Below the pieces are notes generated by a model. It did no database searches. It saw only the letters and a program-made list of their open reading frames with translations, and was not told the origin of the DNA. This document shows positions 1-6,915 of a stretch of DNA of 40,339 nucleotides, piece after piece. A program made the translations under genes and the position numbers. The DNA is taken from the NCBI RefSeq assembly GCF_001423745.1, contig NZ_LMPC01000016.1:1-40339 (forward strand), given 5' to 3'. The DNA comes from Arthrobacter sp. Leaf337. Lineage in GTDB: Bacteria; Actinomycetota; Actinomycetes; Actinomycetales; Micrococcaceae. How positions within the stretch are numbered: position 1 is the first letter of the stretch; the number at the start of each line of letters is the position of its first letter.

Positions 1-2
1 GC

Positions 3-113
3 GAATGGTCCGGTTCGCACGTGACGGCCCTGGCCAAGGTGGCCCAGGCGCTGGAGGAAGCCGGCAAGCAGGCAACCAAGAACGCCGCCCAGCAGGAAGA
101 GGCTTCCCGCTAG
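3..113 (+). CDS. C-terminal fragment of an unidentified protein
   Basis: The first bases hold an open frame that enters from the left edge and stops at the TAG at 111-113. The 36 visible residues are rich in Ala, Gln, Glu and Lys and look like a C-terminal amphipathic helix (ALAKVAQALEEAGKQ). I do not recognise the family. A strong hairpin follows within about 50 bases, which supports this being the true end of a transcription unit. The fragment is too short to assign a function. Confidence 0.5.
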   Translation, partial: EWSGSHVTALAKVAQALEEAGKQATKNAAQQEEASR

Positions 114-164
114 GAACTCCGCCTTCCCGCCAGGGACGGACTTCGAGAAACCACCATTTCTTGC

Positions 165-202
165 CGGATGCCCCGGACGCAACAAAGCGTCCGGGGCATC
201 CG
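165..202 (+). terminator. Strong intrinsic terminator hairpin
   Basis: A perfect 16-bp inverted repeat (165-180 and 187-202) encloses a 6-nt loop AACAAA. It lies between the rightward partial gene ending at 113 and the leftward EamA gene ending at 252, so it can serve both convergent genes. The following T-tract is weak (CGTTTAAA), as is common in high-GC actinobacteria. Confidence 0.85.
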
Positions 203-251
203 CGTTTAAAGGCACCCACGGCGTGGCGGGTGACGGACTCGTAGTGACTGA

Positions 252-1301
252 CTACGGGACGGGTTCGACGTCGTTGGCGTGGTCCAGCGGCGTCGGCACC
301 GACGCCGCCGGGGCGCCGGCACCACGAAGCTCGTCCACCCGGACCAGAACCACGCCGCCCACAATCAGCACCCCGCCGAGCAACTGGACGGGACCGGGCA
401 GTTCGCCGAGCAGGAGCCACGCCCAGATGACGGCGAAGAGCACCTCGGTGAGCGACACAAAGGAAGCCACTTTTGAACCGAGCGCGCGGGCGGCAATAAT
501 TCCGGAAACGTACGCGAGCACCGTCGCCAGCACAATCAGTCCGCCCAGCGAGACCCACCACGGAGTGACCCACGGCCCCAGTTTGGTGTCAGCGGTGCTG
601 AACGCCATGGGTAGAAGGCCCGTGGCTGCGGCCAGCCACATCACCGCGGCGCCCACCATCAGGCCGCCGGACGCCAGGACAATCGGCGGCAGGGTGTCAT
701 TTTCCTTGGCGGTGATGAAGAAGTAGATCGCCAAGCAGACCGCGGCGGCGATTCCCCACAGGACGCCCACGAAATCGATCTTCACTGCACCTGTCAGATC
801 CAGCACCAGAATGAGTCCGCCGAGCGAAAGCAACGTTCCGGCGATGGTGAGCGGTCGGGGACGCCTGCGGCTCGCGGCCCAGAGCCAGAGGACGATGATC
901 ACCGGGGCCAGGTACTCCAGAAGCAGCGCAACTCCTACGGAGAGGCGTTCGACGGCGTTGAAATAGAAGAGCTGGCAGGCCGCGACACCGATGAGACCGA
1001 AGAGCAGGATGGTCAGCCAGTTGTCCTTCAATTGGCTCCAGCGGCCGCGCAAGGCAGGGATGGCCGGGATGGCGAGGATTATTGCCGCACCGGTGAGTCG
1101 GGCAGTCACCGCCGCACCGGGAGTCCAGCCGGTTTCGAGCAGGGATTTGGCGAATGATCCGGAAAGGCCGAAGACCGCCGAGGAAAACAGCGCCACGCCG
1201 AGCCCCGACGCCATGAAGCCTGCAGCGGACCGGCGGGCGACGCCCTGCCGGGAAGCGGCGCCCTGGACGGACGCTTCGGCGCGTTTGCTTACGGCAGGCA
1301 C
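252..1301 (-). CDS. EamA/DMT-family transporter
   Basis: A 349-residue membrane protein with about ten hydrophobic segments arranged as two EamA repeats (roughly residues 35-165 and 180-325), the layout of drug/metabolite exporters such as RhtA and YdcZ-like proteins. Signs are the GLSGSFAKSLLETGW start of repeat 1, the VALLLEYLAPVIIVLW segment, and the ASFVSLTEVLFAVIWAWLLLGE signature at the end of repeat 2. The N-terminal 30 residues are polar and basic (cytoplasmic). It is probably an exporter of small metabolites or amino acids; the substrate cannot be read from sequence. It is divergent from the CGNR regulator gene at 1373, with 71 bp between starts containing a palindrome, so that regulator may control it. 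Confidence 0.9.
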   Translation of the reverse strand: MPAVSKRAEASVQGAASRQGVARRSAAGFMASGLGVALFSSAVFGLSGSFAKSLLETGWTPGAAVTARLTGAAIILAIPAIPALRGRWSQLKDNWLTILLFGLIGVAACQLFYFNAVERLSVGVALLLEYLAPVIIVLWLWAASRRRPRPLTIAGTLLSLGGLILVLDLTGAVKIDFVGVLWGIAAAVCLAIYFFITAKENDTLPPIVLASGGLMVGAAVMWLAAATGLLPMAFSTADTKLGPWVTPWWVSLGGLIVLATVLAYVSGIIAARALGSKVASFVSLTEVLFAVIWAWLLLGELPGPVQLLGGVLIVGGVVLVRVDELRGAGAPAASVPTPLDHANDVEPVP

Positions 1302-1329
1302 GGCTGCCTCCTGTCAGGAGTAAAGTGGG

Positions 1330-1348
1330 GTAATGGTCATGACATTAC
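1330..1348. promoter_or_regulatory. Palindromic operator candidate between EamA and CGNR genes
   Basis: GTAATG at 1330-1335 and CATTAC at 1343-1348 form a perfect 6-bp inverted repeat around a TCATGA-containing centre, in the 71-bp gap between two divergent starts. The position is right for a shared operator, most simply that of the CGNR protein encoded next to it. This is inference from symmetry and position only. Confidence 0.45.
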
Positions 1349-1372
1349 GCCCGGACCCTGTAAGGAGTCAAG

Positions 1373-1915
1373 ATGGTTTTTGCCCCTGACACTGAAGTTG
1401 CCCTCCGCACTGTGGTGGGGCTGATCAACAGCGCGGCAAACGGTGAGGAGCATCTTGCCACCATGGCGGACCTGGACCGTTTTCTCACGACGGAAGGCTT
1501 CTCGGGCGCAAGATCGCGGGACGCGGCCGAACTGGCCAGCGTCCACAAACTACGGAGCCAGCTCACCGAACTGTGGACCATGGATGAGGACTCCGCCGTC
1601 GATACGGTGAACCGCCTGCTCCGGGACGCAAATGCGCTTCCGCAGCTGATCAAGCACGACGAATGGGACTGGCACCTTCATGCCACCACGCGGGAGGCTC
1701 CGCTGGCGGACAGAATGGGAACCGAGGCTGCCATGGCACTCGTGGATGTGATCCGAAGCAAGGAAATGGACCGGATGCTGGTGTGCGCTGCAGAGGATTG
1801 TGACGCCGTGGTGCTGGACCTTAGCCGGAACCGGTCCAAGCGGTATTGCGACACCGGAAACTGCGCAAACCGGGCCCATGTGGCCGCTTACCGCGCCCGG
1901 AAAGCCGCCTCATAG
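1373..1915 (+). CDS. CGNR zinc-finger transcriptional regulator (ABATE domain)
   Basis: A 180-residue protein with the two-part layout of the CGNR family. An N-terminal alpha-helical ABATE region (about 1-130; it begins TEVALRTVVGLINSA) is followed by a C-terminal zinc finger (about 135-176) with cysteines CAAEDC and CDTGNC and the name-giving NR after the last cysteine (CANR), then a basic tail. The family is thought to sense small stress ligands and bind DNA through the CGNR finger. The ATG at 1373 has AAGGAG about 7 nt upstream. It is divergent from an EamA exporter, a common regulator-exporter arrangement in actinobacteria, so control of that exporter is likely but not shown. Confidence 0.9.
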   Translation: MVFAPDTEVALRTVVGLINSAANGEEHLATMADLDRFLTTEGFSGARSRDAAELASVHKLRSQLTELWTMDEDSAVDTVNRLLRDANALPQLIKHDEWDWHLHATTREAPLADRMGTEAAMALVDVIRSKEMDRMLVCAAEDCDAVVLDLSRNRSKRYCDTGNCANRAHVAAYRARKAAS

Positions 1916-1969
1916 CGGCGTCCTGCAGAAGTTTGGCGCGGGCGAAGCCTGCAGGGGAAGCCGGAGTAT

Positions 1970-2344
1970 CTAGCGGGAGTCGCCGGGAGCTGACTCCGGC
2001 GCGTCGGGACCCTGGGCTTCCGGGCGCGCTGCCTCCGGCCGCGCCGAATATCCGCCGTGGGAGGAGGACTTCTTGGAACTCAGATTGACGCCGGACCCCT
2101 TGCCCAGGTGGTCTGCATTTTCCTTGTGGCTCATCGAGAGCATCGCCGCGATGACCAGCGTCACGATGAACGCAATTCCGGCCCCCGTCAGGGCGAGGTC
2201 GAAGCGGGGTGCCCGGGAGCTGCCGCCGGAGGCAAAAATCAGCACGGCAAAAAAGGCCAGGACAGCCCAGAATGCGGAGAACATGAGGGGTCCCTTGACC
2301 GAGGTCCGCAGCTTGCGCGGTTCTCCTGGTTTCCGTTGTGCCAA
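1970..2344 (-). CDS. Small two-helix membrane protein, hypothetical
   Basis: I chose the TTG at 2344 as start (124 residues) because it has GGAGG seven bases upstream; the in-frame ATG at 2359 lies upstream of that same GGAGG and has no ribosome site of its own. The protein has a basic N-terminus, two hydrophobic segments (about residues 24-42 and 53-73 of this form) and a polar tail rich in Ser, Pro, Glu and Ala. No catalytic motif is visible and I do not recognise a named family. The order of upstream membrane gene at 2426 and this one suggests a small leftward pair. Confidence 0.7.
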   Translation of the reverse strand: MAQRKPGEPRKLRTSVKGPLMFSAFWAVLAFFAVLIFASGGSSRAPRFDLALTGAGIAFIVTLVIAAMLSMSHKENADHLGKGSGVNLSSKKSSSHGGYSARPEAARPEAQGPDAPESAPGDSR

Positions 2345-2397
2345 GGTGTTTCCTCCCATGCAGCGCGGCCGGGGCCGGGCAGCTTAGTAAAGCCATT

Positions 2398-2416
2398 GTT
2401 CTACACGAAGTAGAAC
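2398..2416. promoter_or_regulatory. Perfect inverted repeat GTTCTAC-N5-GTAGAAC
   Basis: Seven-bp perfect arms at 2398-2404 and 2410-2416 with a 5-nt spacer lie between the end of the gene at 2426 and the start of the small membrane protein gene at 2344. The short arm and lack of a T-tract fit an operator better than a terminator, but an RNA hairpin cannot be excluded. Confidence 0.35.
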
Positions 2417-2425
2417 CGTTCCCTA

Positions 2426-3022
2426 CTAGTTTACGGCCTCGCTGGAAACGGGCCGCGCATCGTGCCGCAGGGTCAGGGCGGCCAGGACCCAGAGGACGCC
2501 GGAAATGATCGCCCCGCCGCCGGCCACGCCGAGCAGGGCGTGCGCTCCGAGGCTTATGAAGAAGGGCAGCGCCACGGCGGTTCCCAGGCCGATGACACCC
2601 GATGCCAGCCAGTCGCGCGCGAGGACACTGCGGCCGCGGAAAAGGATTCCGAGGTAGAGTTCCGCTGCCCCCAGCAGTCCCAGGCCCAGTGCCGCCAGGA
2701 CACCGAATACCAGCTCACTGCCCAGGAACACCACAGCCACACCGGCTCCAGTCATGACGGCCCCGGCTGCGGCCATGACCTTGCCGGCAGGCATTTTGGC
2801 GTCAACGCCGAATTTTCCGATTCCGCGAAGCAGGGTCACGCCCACGGCGAGCAGGTACAGTCCGCCTGTCCAGCCCATTTCAGATGCCGACGGCGACGCC
2901 CAGAAGACCGTCACCGCGCCGAAAGCAAGGGCGACGACTGCCCTGGTGAGCACCGGTTTCCACAGGTCCGCGGCGGGAGCGGTCAACGGGGCGGGATCGG
3001 CAGGGGATGCTGGGAGGGTCAC
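2426..3022 (-). CDS. Six-helix membrane protein, DUF308/HdeD-like
   Basis: A 198-residue integral membrane protein starting at GTG 3022. After a polar, Pro/Ala-rich N-terminus there are about six hydrophobic segments in pairs, with repeated short Gly/Ala-rich helices and the motif LLRGIGKFGVDAK between helices. The spacing of paired helices resembles DUF308/HdeD-like acid-resistance membrane proteins, but this is similarity of layout, not a clear match. The substrate or partner is unknown. It lies 80 bp downstream of the leftward MATE gene and may be read through from it. Confidence 0.65.
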   Translation of the reverse strand: MTLPASPADPAPLTAPAADLWKPVLTRAVVALAFGAVTVFWASPSASEMGWTGGLYLLAVGVTLLRGIGKFGVDAKMPAGKVMAAAGAVMTGAGVAVVFLGSELVFGVLAALGLGLLGAAELYLGILFRGRSVLARDWLASGVIGLGTAVALPFFISLGAHALLGVAGGGAIISGVLWVLAALTLRHDARPVSSEAVN

Positions 3023-3104
3023 GGGTCCAGTTTAGTGCGCAGCGGATTCGACGCGAACCGGGCCGAAGGCAGGCCGACCAGACCAGCGGCCCGAGCCCGA
3101 CCCC

Positions 3105-4454
3105 CTAGGGCGAACCAAGAACCATCCACCGGTCCGTCCCGGCCCGCAGGCCAAGTGTCACCGCGCGGGCAGACATGTAGCCCAGCGAAAAGGCCGCCCA
3201 CAGCCATGTGAGCCCCATGGCGCCGTCGACGCCGGAAAGCCGGACAGCGGCCAGCAGGGGCAGATATACCGCGAGGTTTACGACGCCGGCGATCGCCAGG
3301 TACTTGGCGTCGCCGGCGCCGATGAGGACGCCGTCCAGCACAAACACATAGCCGGCCACGGGCTGCCCGGCCGCCAGCACCCACAGGGCGAGCGTCAGGG
3401 CGCCTTGGACACCGGCGTCGGACGTGAACAAGGCGCCCGCCCACGGGGCCGCAACGGCCAGCAACGCTCCGGTGACTACCCCGAATCCCGCACCCCAGCG
3501 GATCATGGTCCGGGTCAACTCACGGACCGTGGCGGGATTGGCCGCCCCCAGTTCTTTGCCGATCAGGGCCTGGGCGGCGATGGCCAAAGCGTCCAGGGCG
3601 AATGCCAGGAAGGTGAAGATGGTCATGGCCAACTGATGGGCCGCCAGGTTCACCGGCCCCTGGGCCGTCACCACCAGCACGGTTGCCAGGATCGCAATCC
3701 GCAGGCTCAGCGTGCGGAGCATGAGCCAGGAGCCTACCTTGGTCATGGAGCGCACGCCGTGCCAGTCCGGGCGGAGCGAAACTCCGTGGTCGCGCGCATT
3801 TCGCCGGACGATCACCAGGTACACCAGGGCCATGGCCCACTGGGCAATGCTGGTGCCCACGGCCGAGCCGGTCACGGACCAGCCCATGCCGTAAACCAGC
3901 GCCAGATTGAGGACGATGTTCAGGCTGAACCCCGCCGAGGCCACGGCCAGCGGGGTCCGCGTGTCCTGGAGGCCGCGCAGCACCCCGGTGCCGGCGAAGA
4001 TCAAAAGCATGGCCGCGAGCCCCGGCATGGACCAGCGGAGATAGTCGACGGCGAACTGGCGGACATCGCCCGTGGCGCCCATCAGATCGACCAGAAGCTC
4101 GGCGCCGGCGAAACCTGCCGCCGCGAGCACCAGCCCCAGGCCCAGTGCCAGCCAGACGCCGTCCCGGCCGGCCGCGAGGGCTTTGGCAAGGTTGCCCTCG
4201 CCGATGGCCCGGGCCACCGCCGGGGTAGTGGAGTAAGCGAGGAACACCATGAGGCCCACGGCTGTGTGGAGTACCGCGGAAGCCAGCCCCACGCCGGCGA
4301 GCTGGGAAACGCCGAGGTGGCCGACTATGGCCGAGTCCGCGAGCAGGAAGAGCGGTTCTGCGATGAGCGCGCCAAATGCCGGAACGGCGAGGCGGAGGAT
4401 TTCCCGGGAGTTCCTGCCGGGGACAACAATCCGGGCGGCGCGTGATTCTGGCAC
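3105..4454 (-). CDS. MATE-family multidrug/cation antiporter
   Basis: A 449-residue membrane protein with twelve predicted helices in two bundles of six, the MATE layout. The N-terminal bundle starts EILRLAVPAFGALIAEPLFLLADSAIVGHLG, matching the conserved ALP...DTAIVGHLG start of the DinF branch, with the key Asp in TM1. The second bundle repeats the pattern (RIAILATVLVVTAQGPVNLAAHQ; ALDALAIAAQALIG). Such proteins export organic cations using a proton or sodium gradient. GTG 4454 is the likely start; its ribosome site is weak. It diverges from the DoxX gene at 4603, and the shared 148-bp gap holds a MarR-like palindrome. Confidence 0.92.
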   Translation of the reverse strand: MPESRAARIVVPGRNSREILRLAVPAFGALIAEPLFLLADSAIVGHLGVSQLAGVGLASAVLHTAVGLMVFLAYSTTPAVARAIGEGNLAKALAAGRDGVWLALGLGLVLAAAGFAGAELLVDLMGATGDVRQFAVDYLRWSMPGLAAMLLIFAGTGVLRGLQDTRTPLAVASAGFSLNIVLNLALVYGMGWSVTGSAVGTSIAQWAMALVYLVIVRRNARDHGVSLRPDWHGVRSMTKVGSWLMLRTLSLRIAILATVLVVTAQGPVNLAAHQLAMTIFTFLAFALDALAIAAQALIGKELGAANPATVRELTRTMIRWGAGFGVVTGALLAVAAPWAGALFTSDAGVQGALTLALWVLAAGQPVAGYVFVLDGVLIGAGDAKYLAIAGVVNLAVYLPLLAAVRLSGVDGAMGLTWLWAAFSLGYMSARAVTLGLRAGTDRWMVLGSP

Positions 4455-4507
4455 GGAGCCAGCCTAACCGGAGAGAACCGTCACATGTCGCCACAAATAG
4501 TTGACTC

Positions 4508-4521
4508 TTCAAGTATTTGAA
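4508..4521. promoter_or_regulatory. MarR/MhqR-like palindrome TTCAA-N4-TTGAA
   Basis: A perfect inverted repeat TTCAA GTAT TTGAA lies 82 bp before the DoxX start and 54 bp before the divergent MATE start. A TTGACT hexamer, which could be a -35 element for the rightward gene, sits at 4501-4506 and abuts it. MarR-type regulators of quinone or redox stress bind similar AT-rich palindromes upstream of doxX-like genes in other bacteria. No regulator gene is adjacent here. Confidence 0.5.
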
Positions 4522-4602
4522 TGGCAAAGTTAATCATTGAAACAACAACTGCGCTGCTCCCGAAGCGCAGTGACGTCCCACGATCTGAAATGGCGAATCC
4601 TC

Positions 4603-5037
4603 ATGAACCAGTCCACACTGACCACCACCGCACTCACGGTCCTCCGCGTCATTGCCGGCTTCCTGTTCGCAGCCCACGGCTGGCAGAAGTTCAACGAGTG
4701 GACCATTGCCGGCACGCAGGCCGCGTTTACCAAGATGGGCATCCCGGCGGCCGAACTGGCAGCACCGGCAGTAGCCACCCTTGAGCTTGTTGGTGGCATC
4801 GCCCTGATCCTCGGCGTGCTGACCCGCGTCTTCGCACTGCTGCTCGCCCTGGACATGCTCGGCGCCCTGTTCCTGGTGCACGCCTCCGCAGGCGTCTTCG
4901 CTGCCACCGGCGGCTACGAACTGGTACTGCTGCTGGCAGCGGGTGCCTTGGCCATTGCCCTGACCGGCGCCGGCAAGGTGGCCGTGGACCGGGCACTGTT
5001 CGGCCGCAGCAACTCAAAGCTGAGCGTACTCGCCTAA
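4603..5037 (+). CDS. DoxX family membrane protein
   Basis: A 144-residue protein with four hydrophobic helices of the DoxX/DoxD fold. It shows LRVIAGFLFAAHGWQKF in helix 1, where the H-G-x-x-K pattern is typical, and VATLELVGGIALILGVLTR in helix 2, with the conserved E-x-x-G-G. I chose ATG 4603; frame extension to 4537 adds 22 residues that do not look like a DoxX N-terminus. DoxX proteins are small membrane oxidoreductase partners in quinone or thiol stress. The palindrome at 4508-4521 suggests induction by a MarR-type repressor, perhaps together with the MATE exporter. A strong hairpin follows at 5071-5104. Confidence 0.9.
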   Translation: MNQSTLTTTALTVLRVIAGFLFAAHGWQKFNEWTIAGTQAAFTKMGIPAAELAAPAVATLELVGGIALILGVLTRVFALLLALDMLGALFLVHASAGVFAATGGYELVLLLAAGALAIALTGAGKVAVDRALFGRSNSKLSVLA

Positions 5038-5070
5038 AGCGAACACAAAACCAAGCAATACCCTGTGCAG

Positions 5071-5104
5071 CGCCGGGCCGGTCACGTCAGTGGCCGGCCC
5101 GGCG
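5071..5104 (+). terminator. Hairpin terminator after DoxX
   Basis: A 15-bp GC-rich stem (5071-5085 with 5090-5104, one G-T pair) closes a 4-nt loop GTCA, 34 nt beyond the DoxX stop. There is no T-tract. It also lies in the path of leftward transcripts from the AztD gene. Confidence 0.7.
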
Positions 5105-5121
5105 TCGTCACATGCGGGTCT

Positions 5122-5149
5122 GCTAGTATTCCCGGCTGGGAATATTAGC
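5122..5149 (-). terminator. Hairpin overlapping the AztD stop codon
   Basis: GCTAGTATTCCC at 5122-5133 and GGGAATATTAGC at 5138-5149 pair over 12 positions with one mismatch (G-T in one strand) and a GGCT loop. The leftward stop codon (5145-5147) is inside the stem. It probably works with the hairpin at 5071-5104 as a terminator for the leftward gene; the AT-containing arms could also be a protein site. Confidence 0.45.
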
Positions 5150-6509
5150 CGGAAACTCCGGTCAGTTCGTTGGGTACGTGCGGGAGATCAGCGGATTTGA
5201 TCACCTTGCCGGATGCAAGATCCACTGCGTGGATAGCACTGCTTGCGGGCTCGGTGACGTAGGCAGTGGACCCTTGCACAAACAGCGTGGGGCGCGGGTC
5301 CTGCCACGTTTCAGACTCCTCCCAGGCCGCAACCACGGGAATATTCGACGTGACGCTTCCGGTCAGCGGGTCAATGATCCGCAGGGAGCCGTCGGTTCCC
5401 AGAATCAGGGCCTCGCCTGAGGGGCCCCTCCCCAGCGACCGGAACGAATAGCTTGTGCCGAGTTCGACGAGCTGCAGTGCCGCCGTCTCAGTGTTCACAA
5501 GGGAGACCCGTGTGGGCCGTTCAAGCGGCGCATCCTTGTCCACTTTGTAGTCGCCCAGGACGACTGGCGATTCAGGCGAACCGGCCTGGTTGCCCATTCT
5601 TCCGTAGGCATCGGGGCTGGGCACTTTGCTAATCTTCCCGCCCCGGTAGACAAGCATGCCGTCTTCGCAGCCCACCACCACGGCATCCGGCCCGGCCACC
5701 GCCTCGCCGTGCACACCCGGGCAGTCTTCATTGCGCACCAGCTCCGCCCGGTTCTGTCCGGATCCTTCAGCCAGCACGGCGATTCCCCGCCGGGACTCGT
5801 CGTCACCGAGGGTAATTAGTAGCTTTCCCTCCTCCAGCGGCACCGCCACGCCATGGTGGGCGTCCGGCGCGGTGTAGACGTCACTCTCCGGAAGCGCCCC
5901 CGTTTCCGCCGCCAGTCCGGAAGGCTCGAAAACTTCAACCTGCCCGGAACCGTCACTGAACAGCGCGGTCCTGCCAGCATGGAAGACTGCGTGGCCGGAC
6001 TGGCTGGCTTGGAACTCAACACCCGTCAGTGCAGGCTGGGCAGCGTAGGAGTGCCCGTGATCGCCATGTTTTTCGGTCCACACTCCGGCATCAAAAACCT
6101 TGAACGCGCTTCCGGTGGAGACCAGGACATGCCGGCCGTCCCCCGCGGGGTTGAGCCTGTTGAAGCCCTCAAGATCTGCCTCCCCCACCACCGCGAGCGA
6201 GGCGGCGTCGAGCACCGTGATGCCGCCGGCGTGGGTCAGCACCAGCCTGGGGGCGGGCCCCTGGATTTCCTGGGCTGCACGGGACGATGCGGCCGGCTGC
6301 CCGGCAGGCTGCGGGGCAGTTTCCGCAAGCGGGGCGTCACCGCCACGCCCGGAATCGGCAGCGCAGCCGCTCAGCATGAGCGCAGCCGCGGCGATTACCG
6401 CTACCCCTGACAGTCCCATCGGGGTTGCCTGCAGCTCGGAGCTCCGATACTGCTTCAGGCAGCGAGCGGAGGGCTTCAGGCAACGGAAAGCTTTATCACG
6501 AATCTTCAT
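5145..6509 (-). CDS. aztD: AztD-like zinc metallochaperone lipoprotein
   Basis: A 454-residue predicted lipoprotein: a basic N-terminal extension, a hydrophobic stretch from about 33 and a lipobox ending LSGC (Cys49). The rest reads as a seven-bladed beta-propeller of about 370 residues. Likely metal ligands are grouped as in AztD: EKHGDHGH at 146-153, DAHHG at 216-220 and CPGVHGE at 263-269. AztD proteins bind extracytoplasmic zinc and pass it to the AztC binding protein of the AztABC importer. No aztABC genes are in this window. A Zur-like box ends 7 bp before the ATG. The start at 6509 would make the transcript leaderless; ATG 6419 (residue 31) is an alternative that still keeps the lipobox. 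AztD assignment is confident from the histidine pattern; function is inferred. Confidence 0.82.
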   Translation of the reverse strand: MKIRDKAFRCLKPSARCLKQYRSSELQATPMGLSGVAVIAAAALMLSGCAADSGRGGDAPLAETAPQPAGQPAASSRAAQEIQGPAPRLVLTHAGGITVLDAASLAVVGEADLEGFNRLNPAGDGRHVLVSTGSAFKVFDAGVWTEKHGDHGHSYAAQPALTGVEFQASQSGHAVFHAGRTALFSDGSGQVEVFEPSGLAAETGALPESDVYTAPDAHHGVAVPLEEGKLLITLGDDESRRGIAVLAEGSGQNRAELVRNEDCPGVHGEAVAGPDAVVVGCEDGMLVYRGGKISKVPSPDAYGRMGNQAGSPESPVVLGDYKVDKDAPLERPTRVSLVNTETAALQLVELGTSYSFRSLGRGPSGEALILGTDGSLRIIDPLTGSVTSNIPVVAAWEESETWQDPRPTLFVQGSTAYVTEPASSAIHAVDLASGKVIKSADLPHVPNELTGVSG

Positions 6510-6515
6510 AAGCTA

Positions 6516-6544
6516 AATGATAGTGATTCTCATTAGCTTGGCAA
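6516..6544 (-). promoter_or_regulatory. Zur-like box within the AztD core promoter
   Basis: A 19-bp imperfect palindrome at 6516-6534 (AATGATAGTGATTCTCATT on the plus strand) matches the TGA-N9-TCA core of Fur/Zur sites. On the minus strand TTGCCA (6544-6539) and TATCAT (6522-6517) are spaced by 16 bp as -35 and -10, so the palindrome covers the -10 and spacer. Zinc-loaded Zur would block this promoter. The expected transcription start falls at or next to the ATG at 6509. Confidence 0.7.
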
Positions 6545-6627
6545 ACCCTGGCGGCCCCGCCACCGGTCCCATATGACCAAGTTGTGACATCGCATAACAA
6601 AATCTCACAGAAATGAAACAAAAATCC

Positions 6628-6657
6628 TTGACCTTTGAAACGATCCACTGATAAACC
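6628..6657 (+). promoter_or_regulatory. Candidate promoter with LacI-like half operator, pectin enzyme gene
   Basis: TTGACC at 6628-6633 is followed 15-18 bp later by TGATAAACC (6649-6657), a plausible -35/-10 pair pointing at the large secreted enzyme. The spacer holds TTGAAACGAT (6635-6644), repeated at 6853-6862. The rest of the 406-bp gap (6510-6915) shows no gene. Promoter choice is a visual judgement. Confidence 0.4.
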
Positions 6658-6852
6658 TGTTCCGTACACCACGGATATACAGGCCTAGTCGTGATGTAAC
6701 TTCTGCAACACCGAACCACCCGCCAGGGCTACCTTGCAGCCCTATCGAGGGTTGCGCGGACCAGGCAGCGGGTGTCCAAAGTCGGCCACCCCGACCCGCC
6801 AGCGGTTCACTGGACTCCCCGCTTCACGCCCGCCATGCCACGCATTAATTGA

Positions 6853-6866
6853 TTGAAACGATACAA
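6853..6866 (+). promoter_or_regulatory. LacI-family-like operator upstream of the pectin enzyme gene
   Basis: TTGAAACGATACAA matches its own reverse complement at 10 of 14 positions around a central CG, the style of LacI-family sites (TGAAACG...). Its first ten bases repeat exactly at 6635-6644, 218 bp upstream. Two copies flanking the leader fit repression in the absence of a pectin-derived inducer. Confidence 0.4.
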
Positions 6867-6915
6867 ACTTGCCCGCTGTGGTCCTTGTTTCCACTGCTCA
6901 TCAAAGGAGATGTTC

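Noticed and set aside
1922..1955. CCTGCAG...CTGCAGG inverted repeat as terminator between convergent genes
   Set aside because: Arms are 7 bp with a 20-nt loop and no T-tract, so support is too weak.
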